This document shows, in pieces, positions 1 through 7,339 of a stretch of DNA of 28,767 bases. Positions within the stretch are counted from its first letter, which is position 1, and every line of letters begins with the position of its first letter. The notes under the pieces were generated by a model that worked only from the letters and a program-made list of their open reading frames with translations, was not told the origin of the DNA and did no database searches. Source of the DNA: Deltaproteobacteria bacterium (GTDB lineage Bacteria; Desulfobacterota; Desulfobulbia; Desulfobulbales; VMSU01); the NCBI GenBank assembly GCA_021789795.1, contig JAJYJA010000007.1:1-28767 (forward strand). The letters are read 5' to 3'. The translations under genes and the position numbers were made by a program.

Positions 1-104
1 TCGTTCGGCATACCATCTGTATGGCCTCACTCGCCAAACACACCCCGCGCCTTGTATATCGGCCCTTTTGCTTAGCCATCGGCTACCTTTTTGCGAGATC
101 ATCA
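1..104 (+). repeat. Dispersed hairpin repeat, copy 1 (cut by window edge)
   Basis: This is the right part of an intergenic repeat also found at about 6342-6503 (same orientation) and 10051-10203 (opposite orientation). The copy ends with CCTTTTTGCGA (86-96) followed by GATCATCA, which matches the terminal inverted repeat seen in full in copy 3. The left arm lies outside the window. It sits directly upstream of the CBS-domain gene, and an in-frame ATG inside it (position 21) creates a false N-terminal extension of that gene. Confidence 0.8.
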
Positions 105-140
105 GTATTTACCGGTCACTTACTGACCAAGGAGGCAACC

Positions 141-806
141 ATGTATGTCACCAACTATATGAAACGCTCCCCGGTCACGGCGCGGCCGGACGACACCATC
201 GCCGAGGTCAAGACCCTCATGGCCAACCACCACTTCCGGCACCTGCCGGTGGTGGGCGAAAACGGACGCCTCCTGGGTATGGTCACCGACCGCGACGTGC
301 GCTCTGCCTATCCCTCGTCGGTGCTCGGCGACCGGCAGGGCAAGGACGAGCTGCTCAAGGTGGGCCAGACCGCGGTCTGCGAGATCATGAGCTACGAAGT
401 GGTGTTCCTGCCCGCCTTCGCCACCCTAGACGACGCCCTGCTCCTCCTCGACCGCCACAAGATCGGGGCCTTGCCGGTGGTGGACGACCGCCATCAGATA
501 ATCGGCATCTTCTCCATCCGCGACCTGATCCGGGCCTACACCATCCTCTTCGGCCTGGGAGAACGCGGCTCGGCCCTGGTGGGGGTCAAGGACGATGGCC
601 GGCCCCGGCCCTTAACCCGCATCGTGCAGGCCCTCGAGGAGCACGACATCCACTTCAGCCGCCTGGTGCGCAACAAGAGCGGGCTGCCGGGCGGCGAGCC
701 GCCCGCCATCACCATCCGGGTCAACACCATGAACCTGCGGGCGGTGCACCAGGCCCTGGAAAAGGCGGGCTTCGTCATCGACCCCATGCGGCCCGAAAAA
801 CTCTGA
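141..806 (+). CDS. AcuB-like CBS-CBS-ACT domain protein
   Basis: The gene encodes 221 aa. ATG 141 is chosen because AAGGAGG lies at about 129-135 and because the longer frame from 21 would translate the repeat. Residues 1-60 and about 80-135 form two CBS motifs (MVTDRDVR and IGIFSIRDL are typical CBS ends). The remainder, to about 215, looks like an ACT fold, as in Bacillus AcuB. CBS pairs bind adenosine nucleotides or related ligands, so the protein is probably a cytosolic ligand sensor rather than an enzyme. The next gene starts 5 nt after the stop and encodes an acyl-CoA synthetase homologue, which suggests that AcuB-like sensing of adenylate or CoA state is tied to acetate/acyl-CoA metabolism. 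The family is clear; the regulatory partner is inferred. Confidence 0.85.
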   Translation: MYVTNYMKRSPVTARPDDTIAEVKTLMANHHFRHLPVVGENGRLLGMVTDRDVRSAYPSSVLGDRQGKDELLKVGQTAVCEIMSYEVVFLPAFATLDDALLLLDRHKIGALPVVDDRHQIIGIFSIRDLIRAYTILFGLGERGSALVGVKDDGRPRPLTRIVQALEEHDIHFSRLVRNKSGLPGGEPPAITIRVNTMNLRAVHQALEKAGFVIDPMRPEKL

Positions 807-811
807 TCATC

Positions 812-2917
812 ATGCTTGAACCGCTCTTCAACCCCCAGACCGTGGCGGTGATCGGCGCCTCCCGCCGGCCGGACGCCTTTGGGCACCGGCTGCTCGCCGG
901 CCTGGTCGAGGCCGGATTTCCAGGCACGCTGGTGCCGGTCAACCCAGCGGCGAGCGAGGTTTGCGGCCTGCCCTGCCAGCCAAGACTCGCCACCTTTCCG
1001 GGATCGATCGATCTGGCCCTGGTGGCGGTGCCGGCGGCGGTCTGCAAGGAGGCGGTGCGGGAGGCCTTAGACGCCGGGGCCCGAGCGGTGGCGGTGCTGT
1101 CGGTGGGATTTAGGGAGGCGGGCGAGGCGGGGGCGGAGCGGGAGCGGGAGATCGCCGAGCTCTGCCGCCAGCGGGACGTGCGGCTATTGGGCCCCAACTG
1201 CCTGGGGTTGATCAACGCCAGCCGCCGGCTGTTCGCCTTCGCGAGCCCCCTGCGGCCCAAACCCGGCGGCATCTCGGTCTTTTCCCAGTCCAGCGCCGTC
1301 TGCGCCCTGTTGCTCGAGCGCCTGACCGCGGATCACCTGGGGCTCGCCAAGATGATCAGCATCGGCAACAAGGCCGACCTCTCGGAAAGCGACCTGCTCC
1401 GGGCCCTGGCCGAAGACCACGAGACCAAGGTGATCGTCGCCTATCTCGAGAGCGTCGGCGCCGGCCCCGGTTTCGTGCGGGCCGCGGAGCACGCCACCGC
1501 CCGCAAGCCGGTCATCATCCTGCGCTCCGCCACCACCCTGGCGGGCCGCAAGGCGGTGGCGGCCCACTCGGGCGAGGTGATCGGCCAGGACTCGGCCTAC
1601 GGCGCCGCCTTCCGCCGGGCGGGGATCATCCGGGCCGAGGACATCCGCGGCCTGTTCAACCTGGCCGCCGCCTTCTCCCTGCAACCACTGCCCAGGGGCA
1701 GCCGGGTCTTGATCCTGACCAACGCCGGGGGGCCGGGGATCATGGCGGTGGACGCGGTGGAACGGGCCGGGCTTACCGCCGCCTACCTCGATCCCCAGTC
1801 CGCCACCCGGCTCAGGCAAAAACTCCCCAGGGCGGCCACCATCTACAACCCCATCGACCTGCTGGCCGGGGCCGGGCCCGAGGACTACCGGGCGGCCCTG
1901 AGCATCGCCCTTACGGACCACAACATCGACGCCCTGGTGGTGATCTGCGTCGGCCAGGGGCCGGAAAGCCAATCGCTCGCCAACGCCCAGGCCCTGGTGG
2001 CGGGCCAGGGGGGCGGCAAGCCCATCCTGGCCTGCTTTCTGGGCCACGAGGCCCGAACGGCCCGCGACTGCCTGCTCACCGGCGGGGTGCCGGCCTGCGG
2101 CTCGCCCGAGGAGGCGGTGGCGGCGCTCAAGGCCATGTGGGAGTATGTCTCCTGGCGCAACCGCCCTCCCAGGGTGGTGACCCGGTTCAAGGTTAACCGC
2201 CGACGGGTGGAGCGGATCATCTCCCGCCACCAGCGCGGCCAGCGCCCACGCATCAACGAGGCCAAGGCCAAGGACATCCTGCGGGCTTACTCCTTCCTCG
2301 TCCCGGCGGGACGGCTGGCCGCCTCGGCGGAGGAGGCGGTGGAGATCGCCGACCGCATCGGCTATCCGGTGGCCCTCAAGGTGATCTCCCCGGACCTGGT
2401 CCGCAAGGGCGAACTGGACGGGGTGCGGCTCAACATCCCCAACCGCCAGGGGGTGCGGGACGGCTTCGACCTGATGCTGCTCCGAATGGCGCGACAGGCC
2501 CCCCAGGCCGCCATCGACGGCATCTACGTCGAAAAGATGCTGGACCGGGGCCTGGAGGTGATCTTAGGGCTGCACCGCGACCCCCAGTTCGGGCCGCTAC
2601 TGATGTTCGGCCTGGGCGGCATCAACGTCGAGGTGATGAAGGACGTGGCCTTCAACCTGGCGCCCATCACCTTCGACGAGGCGATGACCATGCTGGCCAG
2701 CACCCGCTCCTACCGGTCCCTGCTGGAACGACGCGGCGAGGCGGGGGTGGACGTGGCGGCCCTGGCCGGCTGTCTGCAAAGGATCAGCCAACTGGCCACC
2801 GACTTTCCCCAGATCGCCGAGGTGGAGATCAACCCCTTAATCATCGGCGAGTCGGGCGGCGAGCCGGTGGTGGCGAACGCCAAGATCACCCTGGGCGGCG
2901 AGATCATCGGCCAATGA
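812..2917 (+). CDS. ADP-forming acyl-CoA synthetase homologue (fused alpha-beta)
   Basis: The protein is 701 aa, the usual length of fused ADP-forming acetyl/acyl-CoA synthetases, which interconvert acyl-CoA + ADP + Pi and acid + CoA + ATP. The start is ATG 812; the frame runs open further upstream but there it only shadows the CBS gene. Residues 1-130 are a CoA-binding Rossmann domain (VAVIGAS at about 10). Succinyl-CoA-ligase-like domains follow to about 440, with the phosphorylatable histidine in AHSGE (H252). An ATP-grasp domain occupies about 480-700. Where the family has HKSDVGG, this protein reads RKGELDG (R531-G537), so the second catalytic histidine appears to be missing. The stop overlaps the next start as ATGA. 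It may be an active synthetase with altered chemistry or a regulatory homologue like the ligase part of Pat acetyltransferases. Confidence 0.85.
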   Translation: MLEPLFNPQTVAVIGASRRPDAFGHRLLAGLVEAGFPGTLVPVNPAASEVCGLPCQPRLATFPGSIDLALVAVPAAVCKEAVREALDAGARAVAVLSVGFREAGEAGAEREREIAELCRQRDVRLLGPNCLGLINASRRLFAFASPLRPKPGGISVFSQSSAVCALLLERLTADHLGLAKMISIGNKADLSESDLLRALAEDHETKVIVAYLESVGAGPGFVRAAEHATARKPVIILRSATTLAGRKAVAAHSGEVIGQDSAYGAAFRRAGIIRAEDIRGLFNLAAAFSLQPLPRGSRVLILTNAGGPGIMAVDAVERAGLTAAYLDPQSATRLRQKLPRAATIYNPIDLLAGAGPEDYRAALSIALTDHNIDALVVICVGQGPESQSLANAQALVAGQGGGKPILACFLGHEARTARDCLLTGGVPACGSPEEAVAALKAMWEYVSWRNRPPRVVTRFKVNRRRVERIISRHQRGQRPRINEAKAKDILRAYSFLVPAGRLAASAEEAVEIADRIGYPVALKVISPDLVRKGELDGVRLNIPNRQGVRDGFDLMLLRMARQAPQAAIDGIYVEKMLDRGLEVILGLHRDPQFGPLLMFGLGGINVEVMKDVAFNLAPITFDEAMTMLASTRSYRSLLERRGEAGVDVAALAGCLQRISQLATDFPQIAEVEINPLIIGESGGEPVVANAKITLGGEIIGQ

Positions 2918-4821
2918 GCGACCATCAGCAAGGCGAAAAAGAGCCTTTACTCGACCCCGACTGGCGGACGCGCTATCAGGCCCGGCTGCGCGGCGCCAGG
3001 GAGGCGGTGCGGGAGATAAGGTCCGGGCAGCGGGTGTTCATCGGCACCGGCTGCGCCGAACCCCAGCCCCTGGTGCAGGCCCTGATGGAACGGGCCCACG
3101 AGCTGCAAGACCTGGAGATCATCCACCTGCTGACCAAGGGCGACGCCCCCTACGCCGCCCCCGAGCACGCCGACCGCTTCCGGGTCAACAGCTTCTTCAT
3201 CGGCCAGAACGTCCGCGACCAGATCCAGGCCGGACTGGGCGACTACACCCCGGTCTTGCTCTCCGACATCCCCCGGCTCTTCGACTCCGGCCAGATCCCC
3301 ATCGACGTGGCCCTGATCCAAGTCTCTCCCCCCGACCATCGGGGCCGGGTGAGCCTGGGGATCTCGGTGGACATCGTGAAAAGCGCCGCCGAGAACGCCT
3401 CCCGGGTCATCGCCTTAATCAACGCCCAGATGCCCTACACCCTAGGCGACAGCCTGCTCGACATAGACGACTTAGATACCCTGGTGGCCGCCGACCTGCC
3501 TATTATTGAGCGGCCCACCAAGCCCGCCCATCCGGCCACCGACCGTATCGCCCGCCACATCGCGGCCCTGATCCAGGATGGCGACACCCTGCAATTCGGC
3601 CTGGGCCGCATCCCCGGCATCGGCCGCATCCCGCCGGCGGTGATGAGCCACCTCCTGGACAAAAAGGACTTAGGTGTCCACACCGAGATGATCACCGACA
3701 GCATCATCCGGCTGGTGGAGGCGGGGGTGGTGACCGGACGCAAGAAGACCCTCGACCGGGGCCGGATCGTGGCCTCCTTCTGCATGGGCACCCGGCGGCT
3801 GTACGAGCTGGTGGACCGCAACCCCCTCTTCGCCTTCAAGCCCTCCGAGTACGTCAACGACCCCCTGATCATCAGCCGCCAGGAACGGATGGTGGCCATC
3901 AACATGGCCATGCAGATCGATCTCACCGGCCAGGTGTGCTCCGACTCGGCGGGCGACAAGTTCTACTCCGGCATCGGCGGCCAGCTCGACTTTCACTGGG
4001 GCGCGGCCCGCTCGCCGGGCGGCAAGGCGATCATCGTCCTCTCCGCCTTAGACGAGCACAGCCGCGCCTCGCGCATCGTCGCCCGGCTCAGCCCCGGCTC
4101 CGGGGTCAGCATCACCAGGGGCGAGGTGCGCTACGTGGTCAGCGAGTACGGGGTGGCCTACCTGCACGGCAAGTCGGTGCAGGAACGGGCCCTGGCCCTG
4201 ATCTCCATCGCCCATCCCGACTTTAGGGAACGGTTGTTCAAGGAGGCCATCGAGCAGAAGTTGATCCGGGCGGAACACGCCCAGGTGCAGGCGGGCTTCG
4301 TGGTCAACACCGGCGACCGGCGGCGGGTGGTGGTGCTGGCCGACGGCACCGAGGCGGGACTGCGCCCGATCCTGCCCACCGACGAGCAGGGGATCAAGGA
4401 ACTGATGTACTCCCTGTCCCAGGATACCCTCTACCAGCGGTTCATGAACCACTACCAGCAGTTCGGCGCCAAGCAGCTACTCGATTTCATCTACGTCGAT
4501 CACCGCCAGAACGTGGCCCTGGTGCTGACCATCCCCGAGGCGCGCGGCGAGGAGATCATCGCCGTGGCCCGTTACTTCCTGGACGAACCTAGCAACCGGG
4601 CCGAGGTCGCCTTCCTGGTCCGCGACGACTGGCAGGGCCGGGGGATCGGCAAGATCCTGTTCGAGGCCCTGACCGTGATCGCCAAGCGTAGCGGCCTCCG
4701 GGGCTTCACCGCCCTGGTGCTGCGCGACAACCGCAAGATGCAGGCGGTGTTCAATCACTCGGGGCTTACGGTCAAAAGCTTCCTGGAAGACGACGTTTAC
4801 CGCTTCGAAATGGATTTTTAG
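2914..4821 (+). CDS. Acetyl-CoA hydrolase/CoA-transferase fused to GNAT acetyltransferase
   Basis: The protein is 635 aa and starts at ATG 2914, overlapping the synthetase stop by 4 nt, so translation is probably coupled. Residues 10-470 form a class I CoA-transferase of the acetyl-CoA hydrolase/4-hydroxybutyrate CoA-transferase type. The catalytic glutamate is expected in GVHTEMITD (E258), and GIGGQLDF and TRGEVRYVVSEYG are further family motifs. Residues about 483-632 form a GNAT domain with the acetyl-CoA loop QGRGIG (574-579), similar to the C-terminal GNAT of Pat/Pka lysine acetyltransferases. The transferase half probably moves CoA between acetate and other acyl-CoAs; the GNAT half probably acetylates a protein lysine, with the neighbouring synthetase an obvious candidate. 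That pairing is inference. Confidence 0.88.
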   Translation: MSDHQQGEKEPLLDPDWRTRYQARLRGAREAVREIRSGQRVFIGTGCAEPQPLVQALMERAHELQDLEIIHLLTKGDAPYAAPEHADRFRVNSFFIGQNVRDQIQAGLGDYTPVLLSDIPRLFDSGQIPIDVALIQVSPPDHRGRVSLGISVDIVKSAAENASRVIALINAQMPYTLGDSLLDIDDLDTLVAADLPIIERPTKPAHPATDRIARHIAALIQDGDTLQFGLGRIPGIGRIPPAVMSHLLDKKDLGVHTEMITDSIIRLVEAGVVTGRKKTLDRGRIVASFCMGTRRLYELVDRNPLFAFKPSEYVNDPLIISRQERMVAINMAMQIDLTGQVCSDSAGDKFYSGIGGQLDFHWGAARSPGGKAIIVLSALDEHSRASRIVARLSPGSGVSITRGEVRYVVSEYGVAYLHGKSVQERALALISIAHPDFRERLFKEAIEQKLIRAEHAQVQAGFVVNTGDRRRVVVLADGTEAGLRPILPTDEQGIKELMYSLSQDTLYQRFMNHYQQFGAKQLLDFIYVDHRQNVALVLTIPEARGEEIIAVARYFLDEPSNRAEVAFLVRDDWQGRGIGKILFEALTVIAKRSGLRGFTALVLRDNRKMQAVFNHSGLTVKSFLEDDVYRFEMDF

Positions 4822-4845
4822 GGGCCGTTTTCGACGGCTTGCCCC
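4821..4845 (+). terminator. Weak hairpin after CoA-transferase gene
   Basis: GGGGC (4821-4825) can face GCCCC (4841-4845), enclosing GCCGT/ACGGC (4824-4828 and 4834-4838) around a 5-nt loop; the two stems share a base or two and partly compete. There is no U tract directly after it, so it is a weak or Rho-assisted terminator at best. Confidence 0.35.
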
Positions 4846-4890
4846 CCAGGACGGGCGGCCCATGATTTTGCGGGCCGGGACGGTAATCTT

Positions 4891-4918
4891 TTGACAAGGG
4901 CCGTTTTTTTGATATTGT
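4891..4918 (+). promoter_or_regulatory. Sigma70-type promoter of the aldolase gene
   Basis: TTGACA (4891-4896) is a perfect -35 box. It is followed after 16 bp by TATTGT (4913-4918), a 4/6 match to the -10 consensus. The predicted transcript would begin near 4925, just before a strong stem in the leader. Confidence 0.6.
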
Positions 4919-4926
4919 GTAAGCAT

Positions 4927-5022
4927 CCAGGCCGGTTAGCATCGGGACGTCCCACCTTGGGCGAGACCAGCAAGGCTAACGCCTGGCAGCCTCAAGCCGC
5001 CATCCCCGTGCCGCCCGATGGC
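4927..5022 (+). ncRNA. Structured 5' leader of the aldolase gene, class unknown
   Basis: CCAGGC-cg-GTTAGC (4927-4940) pairs perfectly with GCTAACGCCTGG (4975-4986) apart from a 2-nt bulge. Inside, CCTTG (4955-4959) can pair with CAAGG (4971-4975), and GGGACGTCCC (4944-4953) is self-complementary. A second hairpin, GCCATC (4999-5004) with GATGGC (5017-5022), follows. A single-stranded stretch then leads to the ribosome binding site AAGGAG (about 5055-5060). The layout resembles a cis-regulatory RNA, but I recognise no known riboswitch class and there is no direct evidence of function. Confidence 0.45.
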
Positions 5023-5067
5023 CAGGGTTTACCGTTAACGACAACCTAAAAAACAAGGAGAAAACCG

Positions 5068-6339
5068 ATGTCTGATTTTGCAAGGGCGCTCAAGGTGGGC
5101 AGGCCGCCGAATATCGTCAAACTGTTCCCCAACTCCCAGGCCCTCCTGGTCAGCGGCAAGGTGATCGACCGGGCCCTGGCCGCCAAGGGCCGGGCCATGA
5201 CCATGGCCGCCAACGGTCGGAACAGCTTCGTCATCCGGGGGGCGCTAAGGGCCGCGCAGCGGGCCAACGCCTGCCTGATCATCGAAATCGCCCGCTCCGA
5301 GGGCGGGGCCAAGGCCTACTGCCCCACCACCTACTGGAACATGGCCCTGCAGGTGGACGCCGCTTGCAACGAACTGGGGATCACGGTGCCGGTGGCGATT
5401 CACGCCGATCATTACGGGATCAAGAAGGAATCGGACCTGGCCTTTGCCCTGACCGAGATCCCCACCCTGTTCGAGGCCGGGATCACCTCCATCGCCATCG
5501 ACGCCTCCCACCTGCCCGACGACCAGAACCTGCTCGCCAACCTGGCCTTGAACCCCATGATCCCCGCCTGGGCCGGGCTGGAGACCGAGGTGGGCGAGAT
5601 CAAGGGCGCGCAGGGTCTGTCCACGGTGGCGGACGCCATGTTCCTGATCCAGGGTCTAAACGCCCACGGCATCTTCCCGGACTGGATCGCCTTGAACAAC
5701 GGCACCACCCACGGCCTGGAGGCGAGCGGCCAGGGCATCCAGGTGGAGCTGACCGCCGAGATCCACCGTCACCTCGAACCCTACCGGGTCTCCGGGGCCC
5801 AGCACGGCACCTCCGGCAACTCCTCGGAGCGGCTGCGGGCCATCGCCGCCAAGACCCGCACCACCAAGGCCAACGTGGCCACCGCCCTGCAGATGGTCTC
5901 CTGGGGTCTGGAGGTGAACGATTACGGCAACGCCATCCTCGACGAGGACGGCAACTTCATCAAGGTCAAGGGCGAGGGGGTGAGCGAGGAGATGTGGCGG
6001 GAGATGGTGGCCTACGCCACCGACAAGGGTCTAAAGGGCGGCGGTTACAAGAGTCTCAACCTGCCGTTTGAGCCCCGGCTGCTGGGCCAGCCCCGGGAGA
6101 TTAGGGAACGGATGGTGCGGCGGGTGGAGGAGTTCGTCCATACCCTGCTGACCCAGGTGTTCAACGCCCAGGACACCGCCCCCTTGGCCATCGAGGCGAT
6201 CTTAAAGGCCGGCTCCTACGACCTGAAACCCAAGGCCAGCCGCCTTGAAGACCCGGCCCAGTGGAGCGAGGCCAGGATCCGCGAGCGGGCCGCCCGTCTG
6301 AACACCGACAAGGGCTCGGGCGGAAACTTTGACGACTAG
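5068..6339 (+). CDS. fba: Class II fructose-bisphosphate aldolase
   Basis: The protein is 423 aa, longer than the usual 280-360 aa of class II aldolases. It is predicted to interconvert fructose 1,6-bisphosphate with dihydroxyacetone phosphate and glyceraldehyde 3-phosphate in glycolysis and gluconeogenesis. Family motifs appear in order: HADH (112-115, catalytic Asp114 and metal-binding His115), SIAIDASHLP (141-150), ETEVGEIKG (172-180), NNGTTHG (210-216, metal-binding His215) and QHGTSG (245-250, His246). The start ATG 5068 has AAGGAG 7 nt upstream. The C-terminal part beyond about 330 (EEFVHTLL and onward) is an extension relative to FbaA. It is monocistronic, with its own promoter and a structured leader. 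The exact sugar-phosphate substrate cannot be read from the sequence. Confidence 0.85.
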   Translation: MSDFARALKVGRPPNIVKLFPNSQALLVSGKVIDRALAAKGRAMTMAANGRNSFVIRGALRAAQRANACLIIEIARSEGGAKAYCPTTYWNMALQVDAACNELGITVPVAIHADHYGIKKESDLAFALTEIPTLFEAGITSIAIDASHLPDDQNLLANLALNPMIPAWAGLETEVGEIKGAQGLSTVADAMFLIQGLNAHGIFPDWIALNNGTTHGLEASGQGIQVELTAEIHRHLEPYRVSGAQHGTSGNSSERLRAIAAKTRTTKANVATALQMVSWGLEVNDYGNAILDEDGNFIKVKGEGVSEEMWREMVAYATDKGLKGGGYKSLNLPFEPRLLGQPREIRERMVRRVEEFVHTLLTQVFNAQDTAPLAIEAILKAGSYDLKPKASRLEDPAQWSEARIRERAARLNTDKGSGGNFDD

Positions 6340-6341
6340 AG

Positions 6342-6503
6342 TGATGGCGGCGCCGAAAGGCCGATCTACGGCGTCCCCATCCAACCTCAGCGGGGATTGA
6401 ACAGAATTGCGGGGCGGTTTGGCTCGTCAGGCCATACCAGGAGTGTATGACCTTGCCAAACGCACCCCGCGCCTTGTATCTCGACCCTTTTGCTTAGCCA
6501 TCG
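6342..6503 (+). repeat. Dispersed hairpin repeat, copy 2 (diverged)
   Basis: The copy begins TGATGGCG (6342-6349) and shares AAAGGCCGATCTAC and TGCGGGGCGGTTTGGCTCG with the left arm of copy 3 (read on its minus strand), and ACCCCGCGCCTTGTAT and CTTTTGCTTAGCCATCGG with the right arm. About 33 nt carrying a small CCCC/GGGG hairpin (roughly 6374-6406) are inserted between the left-arm blocks. The right terminal CCTTTTTGCGA is missing, so this is a decayed copy. Confidence 0.75.
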
Positions 6504-6566
6504 GGAGGGATAACCTAAACCACAAGGAGCCGTAAACGTCGTGGGGAAATTGTCCAAGTCATTCCG

Positions 6567-6599
6567 CCCGGCTTCTAACGAGAGAAGGATCAAGCCGGG
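6567..6599 (-). terminator. Hairpin downstream of the zinc-ribbon gene
   Basis: CCCGGCTT (6567-6574) and AAGCCGGG (6592-6599) form a perfect 8-bp stem with a 17-nt loop. It lies immediately after the stop codon of the minus-strand gene that ends at 6601. There is no clear U tract, so termination strength is uncertain. Confidence 0.45.
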
Positions 6600-6600
6600 T

Positions 6601-7245
6601 TCATTTGCCGCAGTGCTTGCAGACCTTGGCCTGGGCCTTGATGATCTCCGCGCAGTAGGGGCACTCGCGCTGAAAGGTCTTTTTCAGGAGGGCGGCGATG
6701 GCCATCTCGGCCAGTTGGCCGATCTCGGTATGCCGGAAGCTATGGTTGCGGATGGGGTCGATGCAGCGGATGTCGCCCAGCTCGGCCAACAGCGCACAGG
6801 CCCGGCGCCGGCCCTCCAGCTCCGCATCCTCGTCGGTGATCAGATAGAGCACCGGCTCGAGGTTCGCCTCCGCCACGCAGGTGGCAAGCCCGGTCAAGGC
6901 CGCCTTTTCCCTCTGGTAACGCGAGTCCTTGGCCAGCATCGCCTCCGGATCGACGGCACAGCCGGTGAAGGCGTCCTGGCTGCCGACCATCATCGGGCCG
7001 CCCTTCACCTCGCCGGGCAGGAGCATGTAACGGAAGGAGGCGGTCTGGCCGTACTGCTCCTCGACCAGCCGCCAGCCGTTGACGTACAGGGGGCAGTCGT
7101 TGTTTAAGCAGACGAAGAAGACGTCGGTGCCCCAGCCCAGACCGTCGCCGACGTGGAAGGGCGGGGTGGAGCAACAGGTGAGCCGGGTCTGGCAGTGAGG
7201 ACAGAAATGTTCCTCGCGGGCGTACTTTAGACAGGCGTCTGACAT
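6601..7245 (-). CDS. Protein with two zinc ribbons flanking a HEAT-like segment
   Basis: The protein is 214 aa with no function I recognise. The N-terminus carries a cysteine cluster (C15, C18, C24/C25, C46, C51) resembling a zinc finger in which CPHC is followed by CLNNDCPLY. The middle (about 115-190) has helical pairs such as RRRACALLAELGDIRCIDPI that look like one or two HEAT-type repeats. The C-terminus is a compact zinc ribbon with CPYC (195-198) and CKHC (209-212), as in many bacterial proteins ending in a C-x2-C...C-x2-C ribbon. No signal peptide or membrane segment is visible. It is probably a cytosolic zinc protein acting through protein or nucleic-acid binding. It stands alone on the minus strand between a repeat and the AMP nucleosidase promoter. 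Confidence 0.75.
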   Translation of the reverse strand: MSDACLKYAREEHFCPHCQTRLTCCSTPPFHVGDGLGWGTDVFFVCLNNDCPLYVNGWRLVEEQYGQTASFRYMLLPGEVKGGPMMVGSQDAFTGCAVDPEAMLAKDSRYQREKAALTGLATCVAEANLEPVLYLITDEDAELEGRRRACALLAELGDIRCIDPIRNHSFRHTEIGQLAEMAIAALLKKTFQRECPYCAEIIKAQAKVCKHCGK

Positions 7246-7339
7246 GAAAATTCCTCGCTTAAACGGGCCAATGGCCCTAGGGTTTGGTGGCCGGTGCCGG
7301 CGCGTGCTCCCCAGCCTGGGGAGGGGCGGACGGCAGGCG

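Noticed and set aside
21..140. N-terminal extension of the CBS gene from ATG 21
   Set aside because: These codons lie in the dispersed repeat, and a strong ribosome binding site precedes ATG 141.
68..811. 248-residue extension of the acyl-CoA synthetase frame
   Set aside because: It is a Pro/Arg/Gly-rich shadow of the CBS gene; the family N-terminus begins at ATG 812.
1184..2230. Long antisense open frame (348 codons)
   Set aside because: Low-complexity Gly/Ala/His composition typical of the reverse of a GC-rich gene; no motif.
4927..4986. tRNA-like reading of the aldolase leader (GGTTAGC looks like a D-loop)
   Set aside because: No T-loop, anticodon arm or acceptor stem of correct geometry could be found.
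6541..7107. Open frame of 188 codons on the plus strand, preceded by AAGGAG
   Set aside because: It mirrors the zinc-ribbon gene, whose cysteine motifs show the true coding strand; the ribosome binding site may be a relic.
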